Origin: Dryas octopetala | Lineage: Eukaryota; Streptophyta; Magnoliopsida; Rosales; Rosaceae | Assembly: GCA_963921425.1 (NCBI GenBank) | Contig: OY992839.1 | Span: forward strand, 560,501-624,500 | DNA: 64,000 nucleotides | Reading direction: 5' to 3' | Shown here: positions 17,701 to 36,400 of the stretch, in pieces | Layout of the letters: every line of letters starts with the position of its first letter | Numbering within the stretch: the stretch's first letter is position 1 | Notes under the pieces: model-generated | What the model saw: only the letters and a program-made list of their open reading frames with translations | Databases searched by the model: none | What the model was told of the DNA's origin: nothing | Translations under genes and position numbers: made by a program

Positions 17701-20700
17701 TGATGATATCCAAAAATCAAAAATGCGAGCACAATTTATGCAGAGCAAGTATGGGAAATCTGGTTCATCTAACGAAAATAAAGAAGTGAAGGCTGAATGT
17801 GTGAACAAACTTTCAACCTCTCAGGCTAGCATATTGCCTGTGGTACCTAAAGCTCTGGTTCGGTCTGATATTGATGAACCCAAGAAACCTGTGATACTTC
17901 CTTTGAAAGAGAGCGAAACTCCTAATAGGCTTGAAACTTCTCTTGCTCCAAAGCTGAGAATGGATATGAAGGAGCCCATATGGGAGAGGTGCCAGAGAGT
18001 CCAGATCCCATGGAAGACACCGCCAGGTACATATGCTTTTAGTAGATCTTTGTTGGTTACTTTGACTTTTTGCTCATAATATTAACGTGAAAGCAATAGG
18101 CATTATGGACAAGGAAAAGGAAAAATAGAGATCCTTCTAAGCTTTTAGAGTTTAGTGGAGAGTGCCTTTAGTGCTTGAGTTAATAGCTTCTCAGTGATGG
18201 ATAATCTCTTCTCCCCCACCCCCAAAGTATCTATACTTGTTCACTTATGAATAGGATGAAAAAACCCTGAACAAAGCTTTTGTATGAAAAACTGGGGAAT
18301 TAGTTCAGTTGCATGTAAGTAATGAGGTGGAGTTTGAAAAAATTCCCCCTCGCCCCCCAAATCCTTTTTATTTTCTATTGTTTTTAAGTTTTAATTATTT
18401 TTATTTTTAATTACAAATGTTCTACTGTTTAGCCTAATTATTGAGGTGACCTTTTCTTTGAATGTCCTGCCTGCACAGCTCCCTTCTCCACTGATGGGCC
18501 CACTGAACCATCATCTATAGGAGATCCTGTGGATTACTTCCCTTGGAAAATAATAATTGGGCCTCAAATGACTTACATTGTGGATCAAATCTTAAATGAT
18601 ATTTAATTTCTATTAATGAAATTTTAAAATCTATCTATCATAATTTCTACCAGAGTTACCGAAGAAAAATATCAATCCTGTAGCAGTTCAGTGTGGCTTT
18701 TAAAATCCCTTGGACACTTGGACTTGGTCTGGTTATTATTCATATTTTGCATTTTGGTAGGAAATGAGACAGTCTGGGCATCAGTATTTTACGGTATATT
18801 ATACGTGCTGCATAGAGCAAAAGGTTGTTGGAGGATGTCATTTCTTCCATGTGACAATTGCTGGGTGTTTGAAAGAATGGTGCCTGAGTGGGTGTTTCAT
18901 GCCAGATAAAAACGGGATCATTTAGTTTTGTTTTCTAAGCATATTAATGTCTTTGATTTTTTTTTTTTTTGACAGAAATAGATTATAGCTCTTTCAAAAT
19001 TTCAGGAGTGACCTCATCTCCCTTTCCCTACTTCCCCTTTCATTTCATCATCATTGTGGATGTGAAATTTTTGAGGGCTCTGTTTTACAACTCAGTTTAC
19101 TAAAGAAATAGTGCTACAGGATTTGGAACTTTGATTTAGTCACTTGTTATTTTTTGTCCATGTGGTATTTATGATTAGCAAATTTAAACACAATTTGGTT
19201 CTAATAAGATTTGGGCAATCTTGAGGTCTATATGGGTTTTTACCTGTATGGAAGCAAACTCTTGGATTATCATTATGGGTTTATGTGAATGAGGTCTAAT
19301 CTACATGTATGCTCATATTTAAAGCAGGACATTCCACCAAGCAAGCCAAATGAATGGTTATATCATCGAAATCTTGAATTTGTAAGCATGAAATAATTAA
19401 TGAGGGATTGTTGGTAATGTTAAGTCTGAACTTGAACCCGCTCGAGTGTCAAAACTGTTTACTCTCCAATACCCATCTGACCCGCACCTGGTAATTGACA
19501 ATTCAAACTTATATGGGTTAACTACTCTGCAAGGTCGCATTGAAATTCTGGTAACATGCTTGACTGTGAACTGTATCTGCAGAAAATACATTCTTATCAG
19601 GGTTCTATTATATAATTTTATAAAGGTAGAATAACCAATGACACTTGGCTAAATAACCAATCAACTTGGCCCGATCATCGCTATTTAAGGCATTGGCAGA
19701 TAAGTCAAGGGTAGATAAAGGACGTTCATCTCTTCATCTCATAGAGGTTGCAAAGGCAAACAGATCCTGGACAATGTTGAATTGAGACACTCAACCTATA
19801 TGCCGAGCACTAAACTTTGTGTCAACTTGTTTTGTTTTTTCTTTTCTATTCCTGATTTACTTTGGTAGTTCTTTGGTTCGTAGATGACTTTCTTTAGTGT
19901 TAAATAACATTCTCTGCGGATATCAACCTTTTATGTCCTTTCTGCAGAAATAAAACTGAATCCTTCATGGAGGGTAGGTGCTGGTGAGAATGGCAAAGAA
20001 ATTGAAGTCCAGAAAAACAGAAACCGCCGTGAGTTGGAAACTATCTACCGGACAGTCAAGGAGATACCGTCCAACCCGAAGGGACCATGGGACCTTGAAA
20101 TGGACTATGATGACTCATTGACGCCGGAAATACCAACGGAACAGCCTGCCGATGCTGATGGCACTGAAACACAAGCACAAGCTTCCCTTATCCGAGATGT
20201 AAATAATGCAGAGACACTAGTTGTTCCTTCTCATCAAGGAGTAAACGGTGCTGTTTCTTTGGCACCCACCTTAGCTCAAATTAATAATGCAAGCACAGCC
20301 GAACCAGATCTAGAGTTGCTTGCTGTACTGCTTAAAAATCCAGAATTGGTGTTTGCATTGACATCTGGCCAGGCTGCCAACTTATCAAGTGAGGAAACAG
20401 TAAAATTGCTGGATATGATTAAGGCTGGTGGGGCTGGTCTTGCTGGTAATTCAAATGGGTTAGGTAGAAAAGTGGAGGAGGAGAAGGTCCAAGTTTCTCT
20501 TCCATCCCCAACACCTTCAAGCAATCCTGGAACGGTGCGTTACTTGGGCTCAATTTGCAACTTTTGCCAGACATTGTACACACTTTTGCAGTTAATTACT
20601 AGCAGTAGTATCCTTTGCACTGCACTCTTCCACACTCTTCTGCTCTAGAATCCTGACCAGCGAAGCAAATTAAAATTAAAATGATAATTTAGGAAAACAC

Positions 20701-21905
20701 CCAATGAGATATTGCTAAAAGTGCGTTCAATAACTGTGTAGAACTAATTTTGGGGTCTTCTAATCACTTTTTTAGTAGGAGGGACCATCGATGAAACAAG
20801 TGGCAAAGCTAAGGTCTTGTGGTGCATGAGCATGCATGTGCTATGACATCATGTTGTGAATAATACAAAAAAGGAAAAAAAAATAAATCTTACACCTTAG
20901 AAATTTAATAAGTTTGATAATGAAAATATCAAAGCTATTTTTAATGTAATTTCTTTTATCCACCAGCTATTTTTAATATAAATTATCCATTCATAGCTGA
21001 TTCTTTTTCTCTGTTTCCTTTTATTGAATTCACAGAGTGGATGGAGACAAGAAGCTGGAAGGAATGCGTTTTCACAACAAAGCTCAATGGCTAACAAAGT
21101 GGGTTACACTTCTTCACCAGCAATGGCAACCAACAACATAGTTCCAACAGCTCAATCTCATATTATTCCACAACAACGGCTATCAAGTGCCCAACCAGCA
21201 GTACCTTCTTCATACTCACTGCCTCAAGCAACTGCCATCATACCCGAGAATTTTCCTCCTTCTATGGGTTCCTCACACTTGCATAACTTTTCAAATATGT
21301 CCGCCATGCCTTCGTATTGGGGTGAAAGCACGAGTAATTTCAAATCAGCCCCTCTATCATCTAACTCATTTAATGTTGCAGAAAGGCAGCCCAATTCGCC
21401 ATTCTTGTCCTCTCCGGCAAGGCAACAAAGACAGCCACAACCACTGCAACAGCCCCGTTTTTCTGAGCCTCCCCTTCCTACACCACCTTCCTACTCCTCT
21501 AAACCACCACCAGTGGGCAAACCAGGCCCTCCTCCTTCATCTGATTCGTGGAGAGCTAGACAGGGATTACCTTTGAACTACCATTATTTAGAGAACCAAA
21601 ATCAGTATAATGCAGCATCATATGGAGGAGGAAGACCTTTGCAGCAGCAGCAGCCTCAGTTGTCAGGCCCTCCTAATTGGGAAGGAAATGAGCATGTGAG
21701 CAATGAAGATTTCGAATCGTGGAGTCCGGATAATAGTCCAACTAGAAATCCTGGGTATAATAATATGCATGGAAGAATGAATTCTGGACGGGATTACAAC
21801 AGGCCAGACAGGTCGAGGCAAAGGAATTCTCCCGGTGGAGGGTACCACCGAGGAGGTCATAATAGTAGGCATGGAAACAGGTGGCCTGACCACGGCAGAC
21901 ACTGA
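14715..21905 (+). CDS. LD: LUMINIDEPENDENS homeodomain protein, autonomous flowering pathway
   Basis: Thirteen exons (14715-14876, 15026-15053, 15242-15372, 15713-16059, 16144-16237, 16330-16423, 16820-16952, 17031-17082, 17170-17213, 17302-17390, 17586-18026, 19948-20534, 21036-21905) give 1023 aa; as I recall, Arabidopsis LD is about 950 aa. The N-terminus (SQIDQLQKIVV) is LD-specific. A divergent homeodomain starts near residue 64 (GKRPRDLLNPKA) and ends with SRVRKLV. A TFIIS-N-like helical region follows (KLLEWVLQIQ through FYRTA, SNRAR). Then come LD signatures VEQPGQKASG, PMSADDIQK, MDYDDSLTPEIP and PEPDLELLA-like EPDLELLAVLLKNPELV. The C-terminus is rich in Gln, Pro and Ser and ends in a basic R/G/H stretch. 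LD is nuclear and promotes flowering by repressing FLC-type genes. Intron 12 is about 1.9 kb. A telo-box-like AACCCTAAC lies in the leader near 14616. Confidence 0.95.
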
Positions 21906-23412
21906 TGAGTCCAGTCCAGTTCATTATATCCAGAGTGAGACTCACTCTATTTAGCCGTGATAATGGAGTTGTGCATGCATGGTGGGGTGGTGGCATTGTG
22001 GACTCATTCTTGGATGGAGTTTTGCCTTTGCTTGGGATGGTGGTGGAGCATGTAAAAGCCATTATGACTATTATGAGTCTATAGAGGATGGGATGTTCAT
22101 AACTCGATTCTGATCACTAATACAGTAAAAACATCTAAAATTTTGGCAACCCTTTCTTCCACTTCTACAAAAAAGAGAGTATACTATAAACTTAGGATGG
22201 AGCCTTGGACCTAAGACTTCCATGTGTGGATCGGACCTCTGGCTGTTGGAAATGAAAATATGGACTCTATCAGACTTGTTTTGGGCCAAGACATTAGCAC
22301 TTTCTGGTCCACAGAAACATAAATTGACTAATTTATAATCATTCTTTTTGTTCTTTTATAAGTTGAGTCTTTCAGCGATAATTATCAGGAACACAATCAC
22401 ACAGTCCTTGCTATAATTTTTCCCCATGTACAGCAATAATGGGAAACCAACTCCAAATGAGAAACTGGTTTCTGTTACCTAATCATTCTTCACCAAAAAA
22501 TTACTGGCAAATTAGCCTACAATTTCAAGCCAACAATTACTATTCACATTCAATATAAATACCCTTCCAAACGTTGACCAAAGTACACAACATTCTCAAC
22601 TCTAATTTCATCATTGATGGGTGCCCCCCGCCCCTCACTCCACGGTTCGTTCATTTTTAAGGTTATAATCATAATTTTACTTGCCATGAGAGATTGAGAG
22701 CTTTCCAAAACTTTATGCATCTCTTACTTTAAACAATTTATTATAATTATATACATATTTTAATTATAATGAATTTATAATACTACGTCACTATTATAGT
22801 GTTACTACTTACTAGTATATAAATTTCTTTCATCATGTATTCACTTGCTAGTTTGCTTTTGTTAAACTAAAAATCAAAACGGGCGGATAAAATTAAACCA
22901 ATCCATACCGCGTGAACAAATGGGCCTTCGAACCCAGTTAGTAATTGTTGTCGGACCTCCACAACAATGGTGTGCCTCCCTTCACTTATCCTACTTTTCT
23001 TTTTGTTATTTTATCAAAACTTATCCTACCTTTTTTTATTTTGGTCAAGTCACTAATCCTATTCATACTATTCGTCCAACTCTAAGCATTGAAATAACAC
23101 AGAAAACATTATTGCCGACTCATACTATGTGTACTTTCTAAATTTTTTATTGAAAAAAGAAAGAAAAAAAGTATGCACAAAAATTGTTTAAAATTTAAAA
23201 TTTTAAAGTAAAAAGTATGCACAAATATTATATGAATTTTTTATTTAATCAGTCGGAGAAATTTTAAAAAATTAAGCAAAAGAATAGAAACTGTAAAAGA
23301 CATTATTAACCCAGCTATCTACTTAGGACTTGGGAGTTCCGTAATGGCGTAATGCCGTTTAGTTAAATTTATTTAGCCTTTCCACATTATTTTTCAAGGG
23401 CTATTTCTCTTC
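21906..23412. other. LD 3' flank and LD-CUL1 intergenic DNA
   Basis: The first few hundred bases are probably LD 3' UTR. The rest is AT-rich with no coding or RNA gene signal. I see nothing else to name here. Confidence 0.4.
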
Positions 23413-24283
23413 TATATAAAAAGGAGTACCCTACTCCAAATGCTTTCGTCCTCCATAATTTCTCCGCGATTTCAAGGGCTTGGATTTGGGGATTTTTCCG
23501 AGCTCGCAATTCTCAACCAACGCTCTCTAAGATTAGGTATTCTTTCTTTTAACTCTTTTATTTTCCCAAATTCTTAGCGAACGTACCATTAATTCTTTTA
23601 GAACTCCATCGCATTGTACGTCTGGTTCGATTGTAGGTTTCGTTGTTGATTTGCCTCTTCCATCGTCGTCTAAGCTTTGCTTTCATGTTTGTTTATTTTT
23701 CTTGCAAAACAATTTTCAGCTCTTTTTTTCTTTTTCTTATTTTTTTCTGTGTTGCCCTGTGTAATATACTTTGTTTTGCAGTGATCGGATTTTGACTTTC
23801 TTTTCGCTTTCGCATTTTTGTATGTTACGCGAAGAATTATGACGTGGATGGATTGCTGTATATTTCTAGGTTTTTTTTTTTTTTTTTTGCCTTTTCTTTG
23901 TTCGCATTGTTGTATATTTCTAGGTTTTCTATTTACTGTATTCTTAAGCATATTTTTTATTTAACTTTGATATGCATGCGGTTCTGGTTTGATTACTAGG
24001 ATTTCTGTACGGGAAATAAGTTTTTGATATTCCTTATACTCTATACTATACAAGCTAATGGTTCCAAGCCTTTAGAATATTTTTCTGTTATTATTTGTTG
24101 TTGCTTAATACATGCCATATCTTTGTAGTGATTGTTGTTATGGAATCTGTGATTGTTAATCATTCACGTTCTTAGATCCACACAATGTGTATGTTGCTAA
24201 TGTATAGTAGTACATTTTGATTGTTTTCTTATTAGGTTGATAGAATTATAGTTGGAGAATAGCAAATATTGTCATCTGCAACA
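23413..24283 (+). promoter_or_regulatory. CUL1 core promoter and 5' leader with probable leader intron
   Basis: A good TATA box (TATATAAA, 23413-23420) is followed by a C/T-rich leader. A donor (TTAG|GTATTC, intron from 23537) and an acceptor (TTATTAG|GTTGAT, ending 24235) would remove a 699-bp intron from the 5' UTR, leaving the ATG at 24284 in the second exon. Leader introns are common in plant housekeeping genes. The TATA and splice sites are seen; their use is inferred. Confidence 0.6.
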
Positions 24284-29528
<5,245 letters not shown>

Positions 29529-29699
29529 TTCAAGTGTTGGAAGAGTCTTCATATAACTTGGGATATATGCTGGTGGAAGTATAGGAACATGATGAATATA
29601 GCTTCTTTGGATTTAAGATTTGCTGTAAATTATGTGCAGCGCTTTAGAAATTCTAGGATTTTGAAAGGAGTGGATAATTTTTGTGCAATTCTATTAAAG

Positions 29700-29880
29700 C
29701 TGCTTTACGAAAAAATCGCTCGTACCTCCTATTACTTTACAGAAAATATCAATTCCGGCCCGGTTACTTTACAGAAAATATCATTCATGCCCTTGTTACT
29801 TTATGAAAAATATCATTTACACCCCTCCTTACTTTATGAAAAAATATCATCCCGACCCTAGTTACTTATATTAAAAATGT
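29700..29880. repeat. Degenerate minisatellite downstream of CUL1
   Basis: About five head-to-tail units of 29 to 33 bp with a core like TTACTTTATGAAAAATATCA followed by a C-rich tail (CCGGCCCGG, TGCCCTTG, ACCCCTCC, CGACCCTAG). It begins about 170 bp after the CUL1 stop and may lie in its 3' UTR. Confidence 0.8.
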
Positions 29881-31984
29881 CACCCTTTCACTACTTCCCT
29901 TTTAATCTCGTCAATTTCATCTACATGCAACATATTCTTACTATAACTTCCACCATAAGTTCAAAAACATCCAATAATCTCATCTACATTTTTCTTTTCT
30001 TTTTTTTGTGACATTTTTTCTTTTATGTACCTTTCCATATTCTTGCTATAACTTCCATTTGAAAAAGAAAAATATGAATTTAAAGCTTGAACAGACAGCT
30101 ATAGATATCTGGCTTTTGGAATGAAGTCGGTCCAAAACGAAGCAATTAAAAAAAAATTCAACTTTATTGGTATGGGCAATCAACAATTTAAATAATTTCC
30201 CAAACTTTATTTTGTAAACCTAAATAAATGATATTGCTATGGGTAATCAATCGTTCAGTGGCTAGCTAGCTGTTAAGAAAATGGAAAATTGGAAACTATA
30301 CTACCCACATCAGGGAAAAATCCAAACAAAAATATCACATGAAATTCAGTTGTCCACTACAAGCTAGAGCTCCAGCAGCTGCGACTACCCCGGTTGCTCA
30401 ACCTGCAAGCACGGACCTGTTTGGTTAGCAACTTAGCTATCTAACTCATGAAATTTAATGCACTAATCTCAAGCCCTTTACTAGCATATAAAGTCACCTC
30501 ATTAAATTAAACAATGAACAAATGAAATGATGGTCAGGCGGGAAAGAGGGGGGAGAGTTGTACTTGTACATGCACCAGCAAGTGTAACATATGCTGTTCC
30601 TTAAAATCAAGTCAGTAAACCTCAATCCACATCCTATTCTCATTCTTACAAACTCCATAAGCTTCGCAAAAGAGTTGGCCAAGAAAGTAGACAGACAGAA
30701 AGCCAGACTTTAGCTCCTACTTCAACTATAGGCTTAAAACAGTGGGAGCAGGGTTATATATGAAATCCATTTATACATGTAACTTTCCAGTCTTCCAGCA
30801 GTAGTTTCTTTCTACACAAGTATATGTAGCTAAAGTTCCATTTACACACCATTTCACTATAAAGTAAACTGAAGGCCAACATTTTCACCAAGTTCAAAAA
30901 AAGTCAGCAAACAAATTAACATTGCAAAATCATTAAAACTTTACCTTTTAGATCCTAACAATATCCAACCCATCCCCCTTCTCTTTACACAGAAGCTCAT
31001 GCAGATCCTTGAACTCATTCAATAATTTGTATATATACACAATCGTCACTGACAGGAGAAAGTAAAAAAAAAAAGAGTTAGAGATGAATGCACATTAGAA
31101 CAATGAAGAAGCAAATTTTCACAACAAATACAGCTACACAAACCTTTAAGGAAGTCAAGTTAGGCAACCGCAGTACTGGGAGCTACATGCACAATGCTGA
31201 TAATAATTTTTCTGATATACACTTTTTTTTTTTTTCTGATTTTGTCTCTATCAACGCAAGGAGGATCAGTATCATAACTACAATAAAGGTGAAGAAGAGA
31301 ACCTGCACGTGTAGTACGTAACAAAATCAAATTCAGAAAGAAAAAAAAATGCAAACAATGAAAAAAGATCTTTATGGTAACTGAAAACAAAACAAAGAAG
31401 AGGAGAAAAGGTTTGAGGGGGAAATAGGGAGAATCTATTAGAAAGACAGCATACCTATGACTTCCATCTTTTTCACTCTTTACAGTGTCTGCGTGGTCTC
31501 ATTCTGTAAAAGTAAGATCAGACAGTTGTGCGCATGCTGGCAGCTGTCATCCACAAGTTGTCTCCATAAATGCAGATAACAGATTATCAACATAAGTTAA
31601 TTGTCGGAAGGAAACAGAAGCCGTTGCAAGTTCAGGTTTTGGAACTTAAAACCAACACCCTACTTGATTAGAATCGGTGTTCTTGTCCTTATATACAACT
31701 ATTATATCTTCCTTCACATTCGATGAACCATACTAACCTGTTTCATCTTCATCTGTGCTTAGAAGCAGGCTTAGGATCACATAAAATAAAATGAATAGGA
31801 GTTCCTCCATAACATGAACAGAAACATCAGCTTTGGTGACAACAAGTCCCCCAACAGAAGTTCCAAGCAGTTCAGCAGAAATATCCAAGTCATCCTCTTT
31901 CTCCTTCCTCCTTAGGCATGAGACCAATGATTCACCAACAGACCTTCCTAGGGTTGAAATTATCCCCACAACCACTTGGACTCT
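29881..31984. other. Intergenic DNA between convergent CUL1 and CW-zinc-finger genes
   Basis: AT-rich spacer between two convergent genes, presumably holding both 3' UTRs. An 80-codon open frame (31733-31975, minus) starts 10 bp after the stop of the CW-zinc-finger gene but shows no domain and no sign of splicing to it. I read it as 3' UTR. Confidence 0.4.
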
Positions 31985-32264
31985 TTAACGGCTAATCATT
32001 TCCATTGCGAGCCGTACCAAACGTAGTAATCCCTCTACGTCTTGGAAGTTAAAGTCAAGAGCCCTTTTAATGGAAGAGATACTTTCTGAATACTTAGCTT
32101 CTCCCTTGTTCGTATTCACAGCTGCAAAAGCAATTCGCGATTTCCTTGATGCTTCCATTGCAAAATATACATCCTGTGTCTGCAATTATCACATTTGATT
32201 ATAAATTATTCACACGTCATCCCATATATAGGCATAATCATGTGGAAATGTACGACAGTAGGAT

Positions 32265-32317
<53 letters not shown>

Positions 32318-35300
32318 TTTATTTCCCCCTGATAGTGCTTGAGGCATATAACAAAAAGGCATGTAGTGACCAATAATCACACCTCTTATGATAGACATGT
32401 GAAAGGAAAAGACCCATTTGTAAGCATGTGTCAATGCCTTCGTTGCAAGTTATACCTACTAGTCTACTACAAATCTAAAGAATATATTTTGTTTTTAATA
32501 AAATTTCTGCAATAGCATAAGGAAAACAAATTTAAGTTTCAATAGAAGATTTATATATACTCACAAAATTGAGCATCCTCAGAAAATTGGGACGGTTTTG
32601 GGCAGCAATAACATGGTTTCCAGCAACTTGGGGAGAGCTAACACCCTTGGGTAAGGCTATTTTGTCTACTGTTGAGGGATTGTTTAAGTTATCAACATCA
32701 GAGGCAGAGGAAGAAGGAGATTCACCTGACAGAAAAGAAACGAGAATGACATCAAATAAGCAGCAAATAGAAAGAAGGTTATTAACAGTCTGGCATCTCC
32801 TTCTGACCAAAAATACAATAATTACCAGGAAGAACCATTTGTAAAGCTGTTTGCAACTCAAGACGATCTCTACTTGCACTGGCATGCGAGGAGTATATCA
32901 CCCTCATATAAGCCACCTCCATGCATTTGTAGGCCAAAGCAGCAGAAGCCATGTCTTTGGATTTCTCATATTCATGAGCACAAAACCTACAGATATTTTA
33001 AATTAAAAAAAAAAAAAAAAAAACAGAAAAAAGGAGCATGGAACTCCAGAATCCATGACAGTATACATATTTGCAAAGAATGCAATTAAACAAACAATAT
33101 GAATGTCTCCTATCCATGTTGCTACAATGAATGCCATTGCCAACAACTATTATAATGATAGAAGATAGACACAGTCGATCATGAAGCATAAACATTAATG
33201 GCATGGCCTAAAAAGCATATACCGGCTTCAAAAAGTATGAAGATTACAAAAACCAATCCCTAGGTCTTAAGCACTAATCCTAGCCCAAAGGTAAAGACTA
33301 CAAGATAAAAGCTGAAATTACTACTTAAAAGTTTCATAACGAGTCCCTCAACCATTGATTTGGGTCCCAATCCCACAATTGCAGGGCTCCACAAATGGTA
33401 GACGAAGACTCAAATGCATGGTGTACAAGTCAACAGATATGACTTAGTGCAACATGACAACAGAAGCCTCTATTACATTTAGGAATGATAAAACAGGATA
33501 AAAGAATATGGTGGGCACTAAGACCACAAATCAGTGAATGTGCTACAAGACCAGGAGTGTTAATACAGCTCAAATTTTGACTTACTCGCATAGTTTGGCA
33601 GTGCTACTATACATCTGCATGGACTGAGTCATCTCATTATGCTTGGCATTCTCGCTATTAGAAGATTCCAACAGAGATGCAGCATGAAGAAATTTGAGGG
33701 CCGCCTGGAAGTAATACCCCGTGCTCTCAGGAACTGACCCAGAGTTCTGCAAAAAATTAGTATTACACACAATTATGGCAGGAAGAAGAGCAGCAACATC
33801 TAATCATGAAAATATGATAGGTTAAAACCTTGAATCGATCAGCAAGGTGTTTTAGATCTTTAGCTTCTTTCACAGCATTAGTAAAAGCCTGGCTGCTGGA
33901 ATCCCTTCGAACTGGACTAGGGGCATCAGGATCCCTTGCCCTGTGCCCATTCTGTGTGAGATGTCTTGAACCAATATGCTGAGTTCCATTATGACTATCA
34001 GCCTTTCTGGTCTGTATGACCTTTATAGCATCATTGCCTTCGGAGGCATCAACTTGTGAATTATCTGCTCTATTACCTTTGTGAGAACCAGCAACTGGTC
34101 GGGGACGAGTCATCATCTCATTTTGAGCTCCCCCTGAGGGTGGCAGGGGTAGTGACTTCCCCCTTATTGAGCCTGTATCCACTCGATCAGTTTTTTCAGA
34201 AGGAATCCTCCTTGAAGACCTTTCACTATCACAGTCTTGCTGCAGAATCTGCTTTGGAGTAGAAATTGCATCTTTTTTGCAAATAGCATCTACTCTAACA
34301 TCCAAGCCATCATGCCCCCCGAAATTTGACTGACCGTCCCTTTTACTGTTCTCATTCGAAGACTTTCCAGTAAAATCTTTCTTACTGACATATTTGTTCT
34401 CAATTTCACCAGATTTGGACCCGAACTTCTCCTGCAACTTGTTTTTGCCATCCCTATGTTTTATTTCATGGGAGGGTGAATGATCTTGCAATTCATTGAG
34501 AACATTAGAATTCTTGGCCTTACTCATGTCCAAATCAGATTCAAAGCTCCCATTCTTGTCCTTTGACCGTGAAGAGTAACCCTTTCCTGACTTTCTCGGG
34601 TGAGACCCATTAGCATTATAATGGCTGCCATTCTCTCTGTCTTCATCACCAAATTGATTTGAGGCCAGTGGTTTACTGGGACACCGAGTATCTTGGCCTG
34701 AATTATCCAAAGAACTGTTCATAGAAAGACGATTTGTGATATCAGAAGATGGCACAACCTGTCCTCTAGCTTTACCACCAGATATGTGACTAAAATCTCT
34801 GTTCTGAAAATCAAGCACGGAAGACTCAATGGACCCATGATAAGCCACAGTGGAAGGTTTGTCCCTCCTTGCTGTCCCAGATCGGTCACTGCCACCGTCA
34901 TCTTCACCATCTGAGCACCTTCTAGGGCTTCCTGTGGCAAAATGACCAGCATATTTTGCCTCATCCTTTACCATTAAGTCCCTACGTCCTGCTGTAAGCT
35001 TATCAGCATTTGAGATTCTCATAGGTGATGATGAAACAGATTCTACTGGTGAACCTTTAACTTCCTGAAAACTGGATTTGGTTTTTTGGGAACCAGAAAC
35101 TTTGGAAGAGCTTGAAGTGGCGGCCAAAGAAGCCTGTGCAGATCCCAAATCTTTTTTCAAAGAATCCCTATCATTCCTACTCTGGCAAGTTAAACCGTTA
35201 CTTATATCTTTTCCAAGTTGTTGGTTCTTTGTATGGTTGCTTTTTTTGTCTGATCTGCCACTGCCTTTACTTGCACTGGACTCTTTTCCCTCTGATTTAG

Positions 35301-36358
35301 ATACCCTTGCCTTCTTTCCCTTCCTATAGTCATTCTCACTAAACTCCTCCCTCACCACAACTGAACGATCCTGGACATGACGCCCTGTGGTTGGAAGGGA
35401 ACCCATGCAAATTTGAGTATCCTGAAATTCCTCCATTTTTCTTTTTTTTGGTCTATCTCCAGTATCACAGTTCCCCACATCTAAGGATCCATTATCTAAG
35501 AAAACTTCATCTTTTGATTTTGTAATAGAAGGAGCCTGTAGCCTGTCCTTAATTAGATCCTTCCCTGCTGCAGTAGTCAGAAAACCACTACTTGAGCTGG
35601 GACCCACCTCGCCAACTGCCCCGCTGTAATCTGATGCCCATTCTTCATCAGTAATACGCTTACCCTCAGTCTTGATTTTCTTGGAAGCTCTAGAGGAATT
35701 TGGATCAGAGTCTCTTCTGCTCTTGATCTTTAGATTCTTGATATCACCTATTTTCACATGTTTTATCAATAAGTACATAACAATAACATAATTAAGGAAG
35801 TTTTACAAGCACAAAAATGCTTCATGTACAATACCTCCAACAGAAAAGGGCTCCAAAACTTTATGCTTCTCTTTGTACTTATGTTTCCGTTTCTCCAATG
35901 CCATGTCACTGGACTTGCTTAGCTGCTGAAAATCAGGTTCACTGAGCAGTGGAGACTGGTTCACATCATTCAAGCTTTTACTCTTCGCTGATGCCTGTAT
36001 GTTTTTCTTCATAGAGTTTGATAACTGAATGGAACCATCTTTATTAGTTCCATTTGACAATTCTTTAAATCCATTTTTTTTCTTTCCACCACTCGGCATG
36101 CCATGCAAACCAAAATTTTGGGGGTTTTGCTCAGTGTTCCGAACCTTAGTCAATGCTACACCTTCCGTAAACCCACCACTAATGTTGGAAAGAGTACTTT
36201 GACTCTCAGGCACGGGAGCTTGGTACTGTGCAGTACTTTGATTCTCAGGAACAGGAGCTTGGTACTGTGCACTTAGAGCTTTTGTTTTTTCTGTTGTTTC
36301 CTCCTCACTTACACTACACCGATTCATCCCAGGCCTACATTTGAATCAGGAGATCAAG

Positions 36359-36400
<42 letters not shown>
